Part shown: positions 37,735 to 50,652 of the stretch, in pieces
Layout: each line of letters begins with the position of its first letter
How positions within the stretch are numbered: the stretch's first letter is position 1
From: Tubiluchus corallicola
Lineage: Eukaryota > Priapulida > Priapulimorpha > Priapulimorphida > Tubiluchidae
Direction of reading: 5' to 3'
Length of the DNA: 64,000 nt
Assembly (NCBI GenBank): GCA_030141605.1
Contig: JAQGDQ010000422.1
Span: 23,501 to 87,500 of the forward strand
The notes under the pieces: generated by a model
Databases searched by the model: none
The model's input: only the letters and a program-made list of their open reading frames with translations
What the model was told of the DNA's origin: nothing
Translations under genes and position numbers: made by a program

Positions 37735-40030
37735 AAGCAACTGGTATAAAGTAAACATATTAATACTACTGTTATAAATATCAGACCGTAACTGCTATAA
37801 AGTGAACAGAGCCATACTACTGGTACAAACATTAGACCACAACTGCTATAAAGTGAACAGAGCCATACAACTGGTACAAACATTAGACCACAACTGCTAT
37901 AAAGTGAACCGAGCCATACTACTGGTACAAACATTAGACCACAACTGTTATAAAGTGAACAGAGCCATACTACTGGTACAAACATTAGACCACAACTGCT
38001 ATAAAGTGAACAGAGCCATACAACTGGTACAAACATTAGACCACAACTGCTATAAAGTGAACCGAGCCATACTACTGGTACAAACATTAGACCACAACTG
38101 CTATAAAGTGAACCGAGCCATACTACTGGTACAAACATTAGACCACAACTGCTATAAAGTGAACAGAGCCATACAACTGGTACAAACATTAGACCACAAC
38201 TGCTATAAAGTGAACCGAGCCATACTACTGGTACAAACATTAGACCACAACTGCTATAAAGTGAACAGAGCCATACAACTGGTACAAACATTAGACCACA
38301 ACTGCTATAAAGTGAACCGAGCCATACTACTGGTACAAACATTAGACCACAACTGCTATAAAGTGAACCGAGCCATACAACTGGTACAAACATTAGACCA
38401 CAACTGTTATAAAGTGAACAGAGCCATACTACTGGTACAAACATTAGACCACAACTGCTATAAAGTGAACCGAGCCATACAACTGGTACAAACATTAGAC
38501 CACAACTGTTATAAAGTGAACAGAGCCATACAACTGGTACAAACATTAGACCACAACTGCTATAAAGTGAACAGAGCCATACTACTGGTACAAACATTAG
38601 ACCACAACTGCTATAAAGTGAACAGAGCCATACTACTGGTACAAACATTAGACCACAACTGTTATAAAGTGAACCGAGCCATACTACAGGTACAAACATT
38701 AGACTACAACTGCTATAAAGTGAACAGAGCCATACAACTGGTACAAACATTAGACCACAACTGCTATAAAGTGAACCGAGCCATACTACTGGTACAAACA
38801 TTAGACCACAACTGTTATAAAGTGAACAGAGCCATACAACTGGTACAAACATTAGACCACAACTGCTATAAAGTGAGCAGAGCCATACTACTGGTACAAA
38901 CATTAGACCACAACTGCTATAAAGTGAACCGAGCCATACAACTGGTACAAACATTAGACCACAACTGCTATAAAGTGAACAGAGCCATACTACTGGTACA
39001 AACATTAGACCACAACTGTTATAAAGTGAACCGAGCCATACTACTGGTACAAACATTAGACCACAACTGCTATAAAGTGAACCGAGCCATACAACTGGTA
39101 CAAACATTAGACCACAACTACTCAAAAGTGAGCAGAGCTATACTACTGGTACAAACATTAGACCTCAACTGTTATAAAGTGAACTGAGCCATACTACTGG
39201 TACAAACATTAGACCACAACTGCTATAAAGTGAACAGAGCCATACAACTGGTACAAACATTAGACCACAACTGCTATAAAGTGAGCAGAGCCATACTACT
39301 GGTACAAACATTAGACCACAACTGCTATAAAGTGAGCAGAGCCATACTACTGGTACATTGTTTTGGGGGTTTGTGTGTGGTACTGGTATTGTGTGAGTGA
39401 ACAGCTACTACTGGTACAAACATTAGACCACAACTGTTATAAAGTGAACAGAGCCATACACTGGTACAAACATTAGACCACAACTCTTAAAGTACAGAGC
39501 ATACTACTGGTCAAACATTAGACCTCAACTGTTATAAAGTGAACCGAGCCATACTACTGGTACAAACATTAGACCACAACTACTCAAAAGTGAGCAGAGC
39601 TATACTACTGGTACAAACATTAGACCTCAACTGTTATAAAGTGAACCGAGCCATACTACTGGTACAAACATTAGACCACAACTGTTATAAAGTGAACAGA
39701 GCCATACAACTGGTACAAACATTAGACCACAACTGCTCTAAAGTGAGCAGAGCTATACTACTGGTACAAACATTAGACCTCAACTGTTATAAAGTGAACT
39801 GAGCCATACTACTGGTACAAACATTAGACCACAAATGCCTTATGGTGAACCGAGCCATACAACTGGTACAAACATTAGACCACAACTGCTCTGAAGTGAG
39901 CAGAGCTATACTACTGGTACAAACATTAGACCACAAATGCCATATAGTGAACAGAGCCATACTACTGGTACAAACATTAGACCACAAATGCCATATAGTG
40001 AACAGAGCCATACTACTGGTACAACACATT
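37735..40030. repeat. 51-bp satellite, about 43 copies
   Basis: The unit GCCATACTACTGGTACAAAC + ATTAGACCACAACTGCTATA + AAGTGAACAGA is repeated from a decayed edge at 37735. Sites alternate among ACTACTGG/ACAACTGG and AACAG/AACCG in recurring combinations, suggesting higher-order units. Units near 39120, 39600 and 39740-39900 carry CTCAAAAG or CTCTGAAG variants. 39355-39540 is disrupted. With period 51, frames of over 460 codons are open on both strands; not coding. Confidence 0.95.
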
Positions 40031-40499
40031 AAATCTACCGTTATAGTTTCGCCAGTTCTGTGACATATAAATATCTAATGTATGATTACTATTAAAATAT
40101 TAGCAAAAGTTAATTAATTTACAATGTGTAATGTGCTGCTGACGGCTGCTCGCCACAAGCACGCGTACACAGTAGAAACCGGTCGCCAGGCTGTTTAGAT
40201 TAATAAATCCAGACGCCAAATCAAATCAAATCAACAACAAACTCAAGTCAGCCATTGGCTCATAAGAAGTGACCAAAATAAACTCAATTTAGCCTAAACT
40301 GACATGATGCTTCGGGTTAGGTTAAACACACAGATCGTGTAAAAGGAGTTTATTCAAGCAGCGAAATTGATCTTACTGAATCCAATGTATTGATGAGGTT
40401 AATGTGGCTTTAAACAGGACGTCTGACCACTAACACTGAAAAGCTGACAAAATGAAACAGCCATCTAGAGATTGAAATCTTTTTGCTGATTATTCATAA

Positions 40500-41730
40500 C
40501 GTGACATAGATGCTTTACACATATAAACTAAAGTGTCTGGTGCTTTCAGACAAAGCTGTACCAAACTAAATGACTTAAACTTTGCCTACGTGTCTGATAA
40601 GCTGAAAATATTCCAATCCTATAAATACTTAGGGGTAGAATTCTTTGCGTCTGGTGCTTTCAGGCAAAGCTGTACCAAACTAAATGACTTAACTTTGCCT
40701 ATGGGTCTGATAAGCTGAAAATATTCCAATCCTATAAATACTTAGGGGTAGAATTCCTTGCGTCTGGTGCTTTCAGGCAAAGCTGTACCAAATTAACAGA
40801 CAGAGGCCTAAAAGCTTTAAATTCCATGAAAAAGTACATCTCAAACTGCGTAAACCCACATACTATTACCAAATTATTTGAACATACTGTTGAACCAATC
40901 ATGCTATTAAAATTAGAACCAATTCCTCACACGTTCAAACTAAATTTGACAATGTGCCAAGCGAAGAGGCCAATGTTAAATTATGCAGATTTCATTTGAA
41001 TGTCAACAACAAATCAAGCAAATATGCGACTAGAGCAAAACTGGGCCTTTTCCCAACTTTTATTAAAATAATTAAGGACACAATCCACTACTGGATACAT
41101 GTTATTAGCCAACCATAGGATAGTTATGCATACCAAGCTTATAAAAAACCGAACCTTAGCTGAGAACTATTTTTGTTGGACTACTTTTGTTAAGTATATA
41201 CTATGTATATGGCTTTGAACTTGTTTGGAATAACCAGACAACGTTTTACCTAAGCGACTACTTAGTAAATTAGAGGAAAAATATAAACTGATTATACTCT
41301 ATCTTGGAAAGAAGAAATCCATAATGATAACAAACCTGATGGATAAAACAAACTGTGAACGTATCGAATCTTACAAATATGCTATAAAAATTTTCAAAAT
41401 GAGAATCAGCTCTCATACTTTGTGCATTGAAAGAGAGAGGCAGGTCAAACCTGTAAAAATCCCAGCTGAGAATCGTATCTGCTCATACTGTTTAAGAAAT
41501 GAAATCGAAGACGAATTACACTTTGTTATAAAATGCCCAAATTACAATGATCTTAGAGGAAAATTATATAATCACATCAATGTAATTAAACCAGATTTTT
41601 TCTTATGACCGATGCTGATAAATTTGTATTCTTGATGAGAAGTAATGATTTAGAAGTAATTAAGGCATTTATTAATTATGCCGAAAAAGTGTTTTTAAGA
41701 CACGATGAACAATATACTATGTAATGATCA
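40500..41730 (+). pseudogene. Non-LTR retrotransposon (LINE) C-terminal relic
   Basis: Broken reverse transcriptase ORF. FQSYKYLGVEFFASGAF (RT thumb-type YLG) occurs twice through a local duplication (40533-40640 and 40650-40800). ALNSMKKYISNCVNPHTITK follows, and then 41324-41608 with NRICSYCLRNEIEDELHFVI, a Cys/His knuckle common to LINE C-termini. Several frameshifts and stops. 40142-40215 just upstream is a separate retroelement tail. Not active. Confidence 0.75.
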
Positions 41731-41877
41731 TATCATTGAAAATGAGGCCTAATGAATGACTTGTTTTTTCTTCTATTGTATGTATTTTTGACACTAGTAA
41801 ATAAATATCTTGAATATCTTAAATGGTAGCTTAACATCTTACTACATTTCTGGCCTGATAAACAGAAAGCAAACTTC

Positions 41878-42170
41878 GTCTTTTCGAACGTGTGTAGTTC
41901 ATCACAAATTAACACATCTGAACTGAGAGGTACAGCATTTATTTTTTGTGCAATGCGTATCTGAAATGCAGGCGCTAGTGCTCGTCTAATTAGCGAATGG
42001 CGATATACATGTAGCAGCGAAGAACTAGTGGCGCGAGAGTGAAATTGTGTTTGTGTGGTAATGATTCTTTCACGTAAGTCATTTTTGAAAAAATAGCATG
42101 TTTCCTTTCAATATTTTATAGGGTAGATTGTTTTGGCCTACAGTTTAAGATTGGGTCCGGTTTGCTTTAA
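41878..42170 (-). mobile_element. MITE family 1, truncated inverted copy
   Basis: Reverse-oriented end (…ATTGGGTCCGGTTTGCTTTAA) with a family interior beginning near aacttcgtcttttcgaacg. It borders the 2.17-kb tandem duplication on the left. Confidence 0.75.
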
Positions 42171-44362
42171 ATCACGTAATGAACCCTAACGTTGCAGTTG
42201 CAGTTGCAGTTTTCGTCGTCTTGACGGCCTGCCAAAGTACGACCGAGGTTGCGATGTTGTTACAGCAACCCTAACACACTTGCTTTTATTGCTTCAGCAC
42301 AGTAGAAAATGCTGGAATTATAGGTTACAGTGTGAAGCCTGTAAAAAATTGTGCACAATAAAAAATATAGGCCAAAGTCTAATAATGGTAGACAGAATGA
42401 CACGTGACTTGAAAAGATTCGTTCTGTAACAGAAGCTCAACACTCAAGATTTGTGCCAATCGACTAATTTATGAAACCTCTTGCCAATTATTATGTAACA
42501 AATTCGAGAATCGAGACTCAGCACTGAGACTAAAATTTCTTACTACTTACTAGAAAAAAATATTTCCCACATGGTGTTAAATAAATAAATCTCATCTAAT
42601 GGCAGCGCAAAATAAACTTTACTGGTTAAAAGCCACACAAATTACCACAATTTAGCATTGCAGGGCACGCGTAATAGAGAAACAACGGCATTGCATTACA
42701 GAGGAGAATAAGACTTCTCTAAAGCTAATGGAAAACCTGCGTGATATTCAAAAAATTTCAGTAATGATGTTATTGTTGCCATTTGTTTTATCAAAGGGAA
42801 GAATTTTGATTAAAGATAACGGCGTCAGAAATATCAGTTGTCGTAGAATTTAAGCTTTTTAGCTAAACTCAAACTGAACCTTCAGTATAATAAAAGCTTT
42901 CGCAACTTAGATCCTACTCTCATTACGAATATTCAATTTATTTGATTACGAACTTACTGTGAAACTTCAGCCTTTTGATTTTCATCACTTCGTTGTTAGG
43001 GGTATTAAATTTGAAGAACCGTCATTTTTATTGCGCGAGACTCATGACGTCATGAGTACAGTCACGAGATCACCAAGAATCGGTTACCAAGGACGCTTTC
43101 TGCACCCCGTACGTCATTCGCGATCTTTACCGCAATGCACGATGTCGGAATTCGCCAGAAGTTATTTAATTAATCAGTCTCTTTTGTTTAGTAACAACTA
43201 TGAATTCGGTTAATAATGCGGGTATTTGTACAGGTTTCATCAGCTAAAATTAACAATAGCAAGGCAACGTTAAAGCATAATCGGACTACATCGTAAACCA
43301 CAGTTTATCTGAAAACGATCTGCCTTATAAAATATTGAAAGGAAACATGCTATTATTTCAAAAATGATTTACGTGAAAGAATTGTTACCACACAAACACA
43401 ATTTCACGTTCGCGCCACTAGTTCTTCGCTGTTACATGCATTTTGCCATTCGCTAGTTAGACGGGAACTAGCGCCTGCATTTTGGAAACACAAAAAACAG
43501 GTGCTGTACCTCTCAGTTCAGATATGTTACTTTGTGAAGAACTACACACGTTCAACAGGTCATGCATGAGCACAACGGTATATTGGAATTTGAATTTTTA
43601 TCTTAAAACTTAGCTAGCTTTAGTACAACACACTGAATATCTTACAGTGGCACTGTACTTCAATTTTCACTTTCACAAACACGTGCAAAACTTACTCCCC
43701 CTGGAATATTTTAGCTGTTGAAAGTTATATTAATTTGTAGCATCATCAATAGTTGGGCTCGCCCGCCGTTAATTAAGTTTTTAATCTATTATTTAATTAT
43801 CAGAAACGCTTTTGCAGTATTAATTGTGTTAAAATGTATACTTTTTATCGGATGGTATCCTGTCTTTATTTTGCGAAAGCAAAAATTGACATCACAAACT
43901 AATATAATTTTCAAGAGACAAATATTCCACGAATGTGTTGTACGTGTTCGCGAAAGCGAAAGTTCAAGTAAAGTGCTACTGTAAGATATTGAGTGTGTTG
44001 TACTAAAACTAGTCAAGTTTTAAGATAAAAATTTAAATTTCAAATTTACCACTGTGCTCGTGCTCACGCATGAGCTGTCGAATGTGTGCAGTTCGTCACA
44101 AACTAGCACATCTGAGCTAAGAGATAGCACTTGTCTTTTGTGCAATGCGTTTCAGAGATGCAAGCGCTAGTGTCCGTCTAACTAGCGAATGGCGAAATGT
44201 ATGTAACAGCGAAGAGCTAGTGGCGCGAAAGTGAAATTGTGTTTGTGTGGTAATAATTCTTTCACGTAAGTCATTTTTGAAAAAATAGTACGTTTCCATT
44301 CAATATTTTATAGGGTAGATTGTTTTGGCCTACAGTTTAAGATTGGGTCCGGTTTGCTTTAA
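42171..44362. repeat. 2.17-kb tandem duplication, unit 1
   Basis: A 1.1-kb spacer followed by a 1.09-kb foldback element (43270-44362): the left arm starts TTAAAGCATAATCGGACTAC, the right arm is the inverse ending GGTCCGGTTTGCTTTAA. Unit 1 carries 26 bp (about 42208-42233, GCAGTTTTCGTCGTCTTGAC...) missing from unit 2. An 84-codon frame (42959-43213) recurs unchanged in unit 2 but has no homology I know and no splice context; probably not a gene. Confidence 0.85.
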
Positions 44363-46532
44363 ATCACGTAATGAACCCTAACGTTGCAGTTGCAGTTGCC
44401 AAAGTACGACCGAGGTTGCGATGCTGTTACAGCAACCCTAACACACTTGCTTTTATTGCTTCAGCACAGTAGAAAATGCTGGAATTATAGGTTACAGTGT
44501 GAAGCCTGTAAAAATTGTGCACAATAAAAAATATAGGCCAATGTCTAATAATGGTAGACAGAATGACACGTGACTTGAAAAGATTCGTTCTGTAACAGAA
44601 GCTCAACACTCAAGATTTGTGCCAATCGACTAATTTATGAAACCTCTTGCCAATTATTATGTAACAAATTCGAGAATCGAGACTCAGCACTGAGACTAAA
44701 ATTTCTTACTACTTACTAGAAAAAAATATTTCCCACATGGTGTTAAATAAATAAATCTCATCTAATGGCAGCGCAAAATAAACTTTACTGGTTAAAAGCC
44801 ACACAAATTACCACAATTTAGCATTGCAGGGCACGCGTAATAGAGAAACAACGGCATTGCATTACAGAGGAGAATAAGACTTCTCTAAAGCTAATGGAAA
44901 ACCTGCCTGATATTCAAAAAATTTCAGTAATGATGTTATTGTTGCCATTTGTTTTATCAAAGGGAAGAATTTTGATTAAAGATAACGGCGTCAGAAATAT
45001 CAGTTGTCGTAGAATTTAAGCTTTTTAGCTAAACTCAAACTGAACCTTCAGTATAATAAAAGCTTTCACAACTTAGATCCTACTCTCATTACGAATATTC
45101 AATTTATTTGATTACGAACTTACTGTGAAACTTCAGCCTTTTGATTTTCATCACTTCGTTGTTAGGGGTATTAAATTTGAAGAACCGTCATTTTTATTGC
45201 GCGAGACTCATGACGTCATGAGTACAGTCACGAGATCACCAAGAATCGGTTACCAAGGACGCTTTCTGCACCCCGTACGTCATTCGCGATCTTTACCGCA
45301 ATGCACGATGTCGGAATTCGCCAGAAGTTATTTAATTAATCAGTCTCTTTTGTTTAGTAACAACTATGAATTCGGTTAATAATGCGGGTATTTGTACAGG
45401 TTTCATCAGCTAAAATTAACAATAGCAAGGCAACGTTAAAGCATAATCGGACTACATCGTAAACCACAGTTTATCTGAAAACGATCTGCCTTATAAAATA
45501 TTGAAAGGAAACATGCTATTATTTCAAAAATGACTTACGTGAAAGAATTATTACCACACAAACACAATTTCACGTTCGCGCCACTAGTTCTTCGCTGTTA
45601 CATGCATTTTGCCATTCGCTAGTTAGACGGGAACTAGCGCCTGCATTTTGGAAACACAAAAAAACAGGTGCTGTACCTCTCAGTTCAGATATGTTACTTT
45701 GTGAAGAACTACACACGTTCAACAGGTCATGCATGAGCACAACGGTATATTTGGAATTTGAATTTTTATCTTAAAGCTTAGCTAGCTTTAGTACAACACA
45801 CTGAATATCTTACAGTGGCACTGTACTTCAATTTTCACTTTCACAAACACGTGCAAAACTTACTCCCCCTGGAATATTTTAGCTGTTGAAAGTTATATTA
45901 ATTTGTAGCATCATCAATAGTTGGGCTCGCCCACCGTTAATTAAGTTTTTAATCTATTATTTAATTATCAGAAACGCTTTTGCAGTATTAATTGTGTTAA
46001 AATGTATACTTTTTATCGGATGGTATCCTGTCTTTATTTTGCGAAAGCAAAAATTGACATCACAAACTAATATAATTTTCAAGAGACAAATATTCCACGA
46101 ATGTGTTGTACGTGTTCGCGAAAGCGAAAGTTGAAGTAAAGTGCTACTGTAAGATATTGAGTGTGTTGTACTAAAACTAGTCAAGTTTTAAGATAAAAAT
46201 TTAAATTTCAAATTTACCACTGTGCTCGTGCTCACGCATGAGCTGTCGAATGTGTGCAGTTCGTCACAAACTAGCACATCTGAGCTAAGAGATAGCACCT
46301 ATCTTTTGTGCAATGCATTTCAGAGATGCAAGCTCTAGTGTCCGTCTAACTAGCGAATGGCGAAATGTATGTAACAGCGAAGAGCTAGAGGCGTGAACGT
46401 GAAATTGTGTTTGTGTGGTAATAATTCTTTCACGCAAGTCATTTTTGAAGAAAATAGTGTGTTTTCTTTCAAATTTTTAAACAGTAGATTGTTTTGACCT
46501 ACAGTTTAAGATTGCGTCCGGCTGTGCTTTAA
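44363..46532. repeat. 2.17-kb tandem duplication, unit 2
   Basis: Nearly identical to 42171-44362 (offset 2166 after the 26-bp difference), with a few substitutions, for example CGTGATATTC against CCTGATATTC. It includes a second foldback element at 45436-46532 that is more diverged at its right end (gcgtccggctgtgctttaa). The boundaries coincide with MITE family 1 ends. Confidence 0.85.
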
Positions 46533-47700
46533 AGTTACTCACATTACTAACCTGATTCTGTGTCAGACATAGCTCAAAGTGCAGCCTCGACTTCAATAAA
46601 CCAATTCAGAAAGATAAAAAATCTAGTAATTTATTTTTGTCCATGTTGTAGCTGTATCACCTCGTAGCATGTGCAGGAAACACTGGGATTAGAACTTAAG
46701 ACTTGACGTTAAAATCTTGCAACTGAAAATTGCATATCTGAAAAAAAATATTTCAAATGAGCTATACTTTCGACATATTACTTTCAAAGACTAATTACAA
46801 AGGCATTTTCAGATCAAATGAAATGAATTATTTGGTGTTGTCAGGACCTTTTTTGGAGAGAAAAGGCTATTGAATTTATAGGGCTCCTGTAGATGGAGCC
46901 ACCCTGTAATTTGCTTTCACTCGTCTCGAATATTTTTTCTTGTGATATATTTCAGCAACATTTGCATAGCTGGGGGTTTCACATTTCAAATAAAAGGCCT
47001 TATCTCAAATGAGAAGTCACTTTAAAATTGATTTTCAAACTTTCTGCCTCCATTTTAAGTAGAAATTTTATTTTTGATTATATGAATTATTCAGCAATGC
47101 AAAATGTGGCCCTCTCCCAAGCTCGAGGGGCCCTAGGCTGCTGCCTGTGCTAGTCTATAGGGCAGCCGAGCCCTAGTTGTCATCATATCAACGTACTAGT
47201 CGATGTAAAAACGTATCCATACTACTAACAATGTCTCCAGTGAAATTATTTAATCAATTACGTAACAATTAATTAAATATGATCATATGATTAATTGTGA
47301 TTAGCTAGAGTAAACAGTAAATAATTAAATCTTTATTTAGTTCATTTAATATACTAATATAAAATGTATGTCTTATATTAAGATACTGTATGGTGATTCA
47401 ATGAACGATTACGGCAAAGATGACTATGACGACAATTTTCATGATCACCTCTTCGTGCAAAAGTTTTGTGACTCGTCATTGTTAAAAACATCTTCTTGAG
47501 ATCTCTAGAGAAACACAGCATAAATTTGTACAGCCTGTGTAAACATTCAGACTGGACTCGATATTGCAATTTAAACACATTAATCTCATTTTACCTTTTC
47601 TTATTTTTCCTTAACTTACCTCCTTACGGATCTACCAGTTTTGCCCACTCTGATTCATTCCAGTCTTATCTCATTTCCTCCACCTCGTCTCGTGTCGTCC
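46533..47700. other. Mostly unique AT-rich sequence
   Basis: No supported gene. 47100-47170 (GGGGCCCTAGGCTGCTGCCT, CAGCCGAGCCCTAG) resembles a hAT-type element end; no partner end found. Confidence 0.35.
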
Positions 47701-48470
47701 CGCTCCATCCATCTCAACCATCATTTAGTTCTCTCTTCTCCTCACCTGTTCTCTCCTCACCTATCCTCTCCTCTGCTCAGCTGTCATCTCTTCTCCTCAG
47801 CTATCCTCTCCTCTCCTCACCTATCCTCTCCTCTGCTCAGCTGTCCTCTCTTCTCCTCAGCTGTCCTCTCCTCTCCTCACCTATCCTCTCCTCTGCTCAG
47901 CTGTCCTCTCCTCACCTATCATCTCTTCTCCTCACCTGTTCTCTCCTCACCTATCCTCTCCTCTGCTCCCTCAGCTGTCCTCCTCAGCTATCCTCTCCTT
48001 TACTCAGCTGCCCTCCTCAGCTGTCCTCTCCTCTCCTCTCCTCACCTATCCTCTCCTCTGCTCCCTCAGCTGTCCTCTCTTCTCCTCATCTATCCTCTCC
48101 TCTGCTCAGCTGTCCTCCTCACCTATCCTCTGTTCTGCTCAGCTGTCCTCTCCTCTCCTCTCCTCACCTAACCTCTTTTCTCCTCAGCTGTCCTCTCCTC
48201 ATCTATCCTCTCCTCTGCTCAGCTTTCCTCTCCTCACCTATCCTCTCTTCTCCTCACCTGTCCTATCCGGTCCTATCGTGTCCTGTCCTGCCCTTTTCTG
48301 TTTTGTTCTGTCTTTTCCTGTTCTGTTCTGGCCTATCCTGTCTGGTTTGGTCTAGTCCGTCTCGTTCTGTCCTTTCCTGGCCTGTCCATCCTGTGTTGTA
48401 CTTTCCTGTTCTCCCCTGTCCTGGCGTGTCCTGTCCTGTCCTGTCCTGTCCGGTCTTGTCCTGTTCTTAA
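47701..48470. repeat. Pyrimidine-rich minisatellite (CCTCTCCTCACCTATCCTCT type)
   Basis: About 550 bp of CTCTCCTC, ACCTATC and GCTCAGCTGTC blocks, then about 200 bp of TGTCCTG-type repeats ending at 48470. Strong strand asymmetry (almost all C/T on plus) makes it a candidate triplex (H-DNA) former. Ser/Pro/Leu frames here are artefacts. Confidence 0.9.
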
Positions 48471-49029
48471 CGTTATACTTGCATGTCATCTAGCTTATCA
48501 TTTCCGTCGTCAATACTGTCATCATTGTTAGCAATGCATACCATCATTATTCATTGAATCACCATGCAGTAGCCTAGCGTAACACGTGTTTGATATTACT
48601 ATACATTACGCAATACTGTACAAATAAGTGTCTTTTACTGTATGTACTGCTTCATTAGTGGCAGCGTGCTATGTAATCTAGAACGAACTAAATAAACATT
48701 TAATCAATTCGTCTCCAAAGCAAACAGGAGCAACATTGAGACACGACAAGGACAGCAAAAAACTTCAGACAAAAATAACGAAGTCATGTCTGTATTAAAT
48801 TCCTGCGCTATGAATCCAAACTAACAACAACCTGGCAGTGCTGCTAAAAAAGCAGATTATAATCACATGTGATTTCAAATAGTTGACAGATAAATTATAA
48901 ATTTTTTGATTATTATCAAAGTTAAATGTAGCAGACAGCAATTAATGTAGCTTCTTTAATTAATTATCAATGTAATCAAAATAGCTGGTCTTAACTCAAT
49001 ATTACGTTTTCAGGTTAAACATACGGACC
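48471..49029. other. No feature seen
   Basis: AT-rich sequence without ORF, RNA or repeat signature. Confidence 0.5.
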
Positions 49030-49500
49030 AATAAATTCATAGTTAAAACATTACGACTTTATTAAAACTTTTAATTTACGTACTTAGAAAAAATCATGTC
49101 GGACCTACTGCTGTCATCATCAGTGGTAAATTTTACAAACATGCAATCAGTTTATATAGGCACAGTTTACAGTATAGAACAATATGGGTTATTTATGTAT
49201 TTAACAGAAGCCAAATAGGTAATGATTAAGCAGACCAGTAGAAAGAAACTGATACAGTAACAAATAGCTAAATGAAAATATTTCATTTTAAATGGTGTTT
49301 GAAAATAAAGTTAAAGGAATTGAACTACTTTGCACATTAAGAGAAGGCTTATTAGGGTACATAGAAAAACTTTCTTTTATTAATAAGTCCCAGTTATTTT
49401 TAGTTTTGGTCACAATGTTGAAATTATTAAAATCACCTTTATGGCCAAAGGCTCAAATATGGTCACTAATGCTGAATTGAGGAGAATATTTTAATTTCTT
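49030..49500 (-). mobile_element. Dispersed retroelement 3' end, copy B
   Basis: Same family as 5486-5880: AATAAAG terminus and CCACTGATGATGACAGCAG on the minus strand. The terminal peptide is disrupted (deletion after GACAGCAG). The body extends to about 49500. Confidence 0.6.
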
Positions 49501-49739
49501 GCCAGTTCTAGAGGAAATACCCAAATTTTCATAAATTCTTACTGTAAAGTGTCTGGATTTCTCAAATTAGTGCCAACTATCGGTCAATAAATCAAATTTA
49601 AATTAAAACATTAGAGCGGAAATATTTCTGCGAAAACGATACTGAAAAATGAAATTATTTTTATTGCTGGTTGTCGAGCCACCAGTTTCCACGTAGTAAT
49701 ATAACTAAATAGGTCACGATGATTTGATTTAATTGATTT

Positions 49740-50205
49740 AACTCTTTATTTCGAACCAAGTTCATAGAATACATAACATACAATAATTACAAGACATACA
49801 ATAATTATAACACCTCCTCTCAACACATGCAAATTAATACATAAATAAATAAAATAACAGTACAATCTATATATATATATATATATATACAATATCATGC
49901 GTCCAGCCTGAATCGTCACTCATAATTTCTACCTAACACTTTCCTCCATTGGTCTCTTATGTCTGAAGTCTAAAATGCATCACTGTTATTCAATGCTTTT
50001 ATAAGAAGATTTGAGCTTTGCATTACTCTACTGTATAAACTGTATGCAGTTTTCCTACGTATTACATCAAAGTATAAAACATCGTGGTCTACTGAAATGG
50101 TCCTAGAACTATAATCATATGGGTAGTTGAAAAGTTTGCGTTTTGAAATATTGTGAGCTACTTTAAGTTTGCTGAGACTGTAGTTATAAAAATGTCGCCA
50201 GGTAA
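49740..50205 (-). pseudogene. LINE reverse transcriptase C-terminal relic
   Basis: The minus-strand frame 50200-49970 is open for 76 codons to a stop: FYNYSLSKLKVAHNISKRKL, then LYSRVMQSSNLLIKALNNSD. The pattern LKVA-N followed by S-N-L-I is typical of non-LTR retrotransposon C-termini. A second frame follows with SDIRDQWRKVLG. An AT-rich 3' UTR with (TA)n lies at 49868-49890. Confidence 0.6.
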
Positions 50206-50652
50206 TGAAAAACAGATGAAAAACAGTGTAATGTTCTACTTACCTCATGACAAAATTAACAGAAGCACGCGTCAAATATGCGATGAATATTAACAGATAT
50301 AAACAAAGTTTCTGAAATAAAACTGAAGTTCAGCGAGTGGTGTCTGGTTTTCACAATACGAGAAAACTTGCCAACAGCAAAAGCGCGCATTCCAGAAAGC
50401 ACAAGGTTGAACGCATCTGTTGAAGCCAAACTTACACGGTTAAGCTGAAGCCATAAACACGAGCGCCTCTGGCTTAAAACCTGAGAAAGAGAAGCTTTAG
50501 TCGAAGCTTTAATGCATCTGCTTGCTGCTATTTAGAGCAGTTGTAAAAACACTTCCGTATAGCTATTAATGTTAACTTTGTTTAAAAATCCAGGGCGACT
50601 TTAAACAGTGAAAATCTAATGCCGTGTGAATGATCTATAAATTAATTGTAGA
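50206..50652. other. No feature seen
   Basis: Unassigned sequence leading into the 110-bp array. Confidence 0.45.

Noticed and set aside
37704-39187. Overlapping frames of 461 and 473 codons on opposite strands
   Set aside because: 51-bp satellite; same reason, and homogeneous non-coding variant pattern.
42959-43213. 84-codon frame repeated identically at 45125-45379
   Set aside because: Identity reflects the recent 2.17-kb duplication; no family match, splice signal or codon evidence.
47496-48470. 324-codon Ser/Pro/Leu frame
   Set aside because: Pyrimidine-rich minisatellite.
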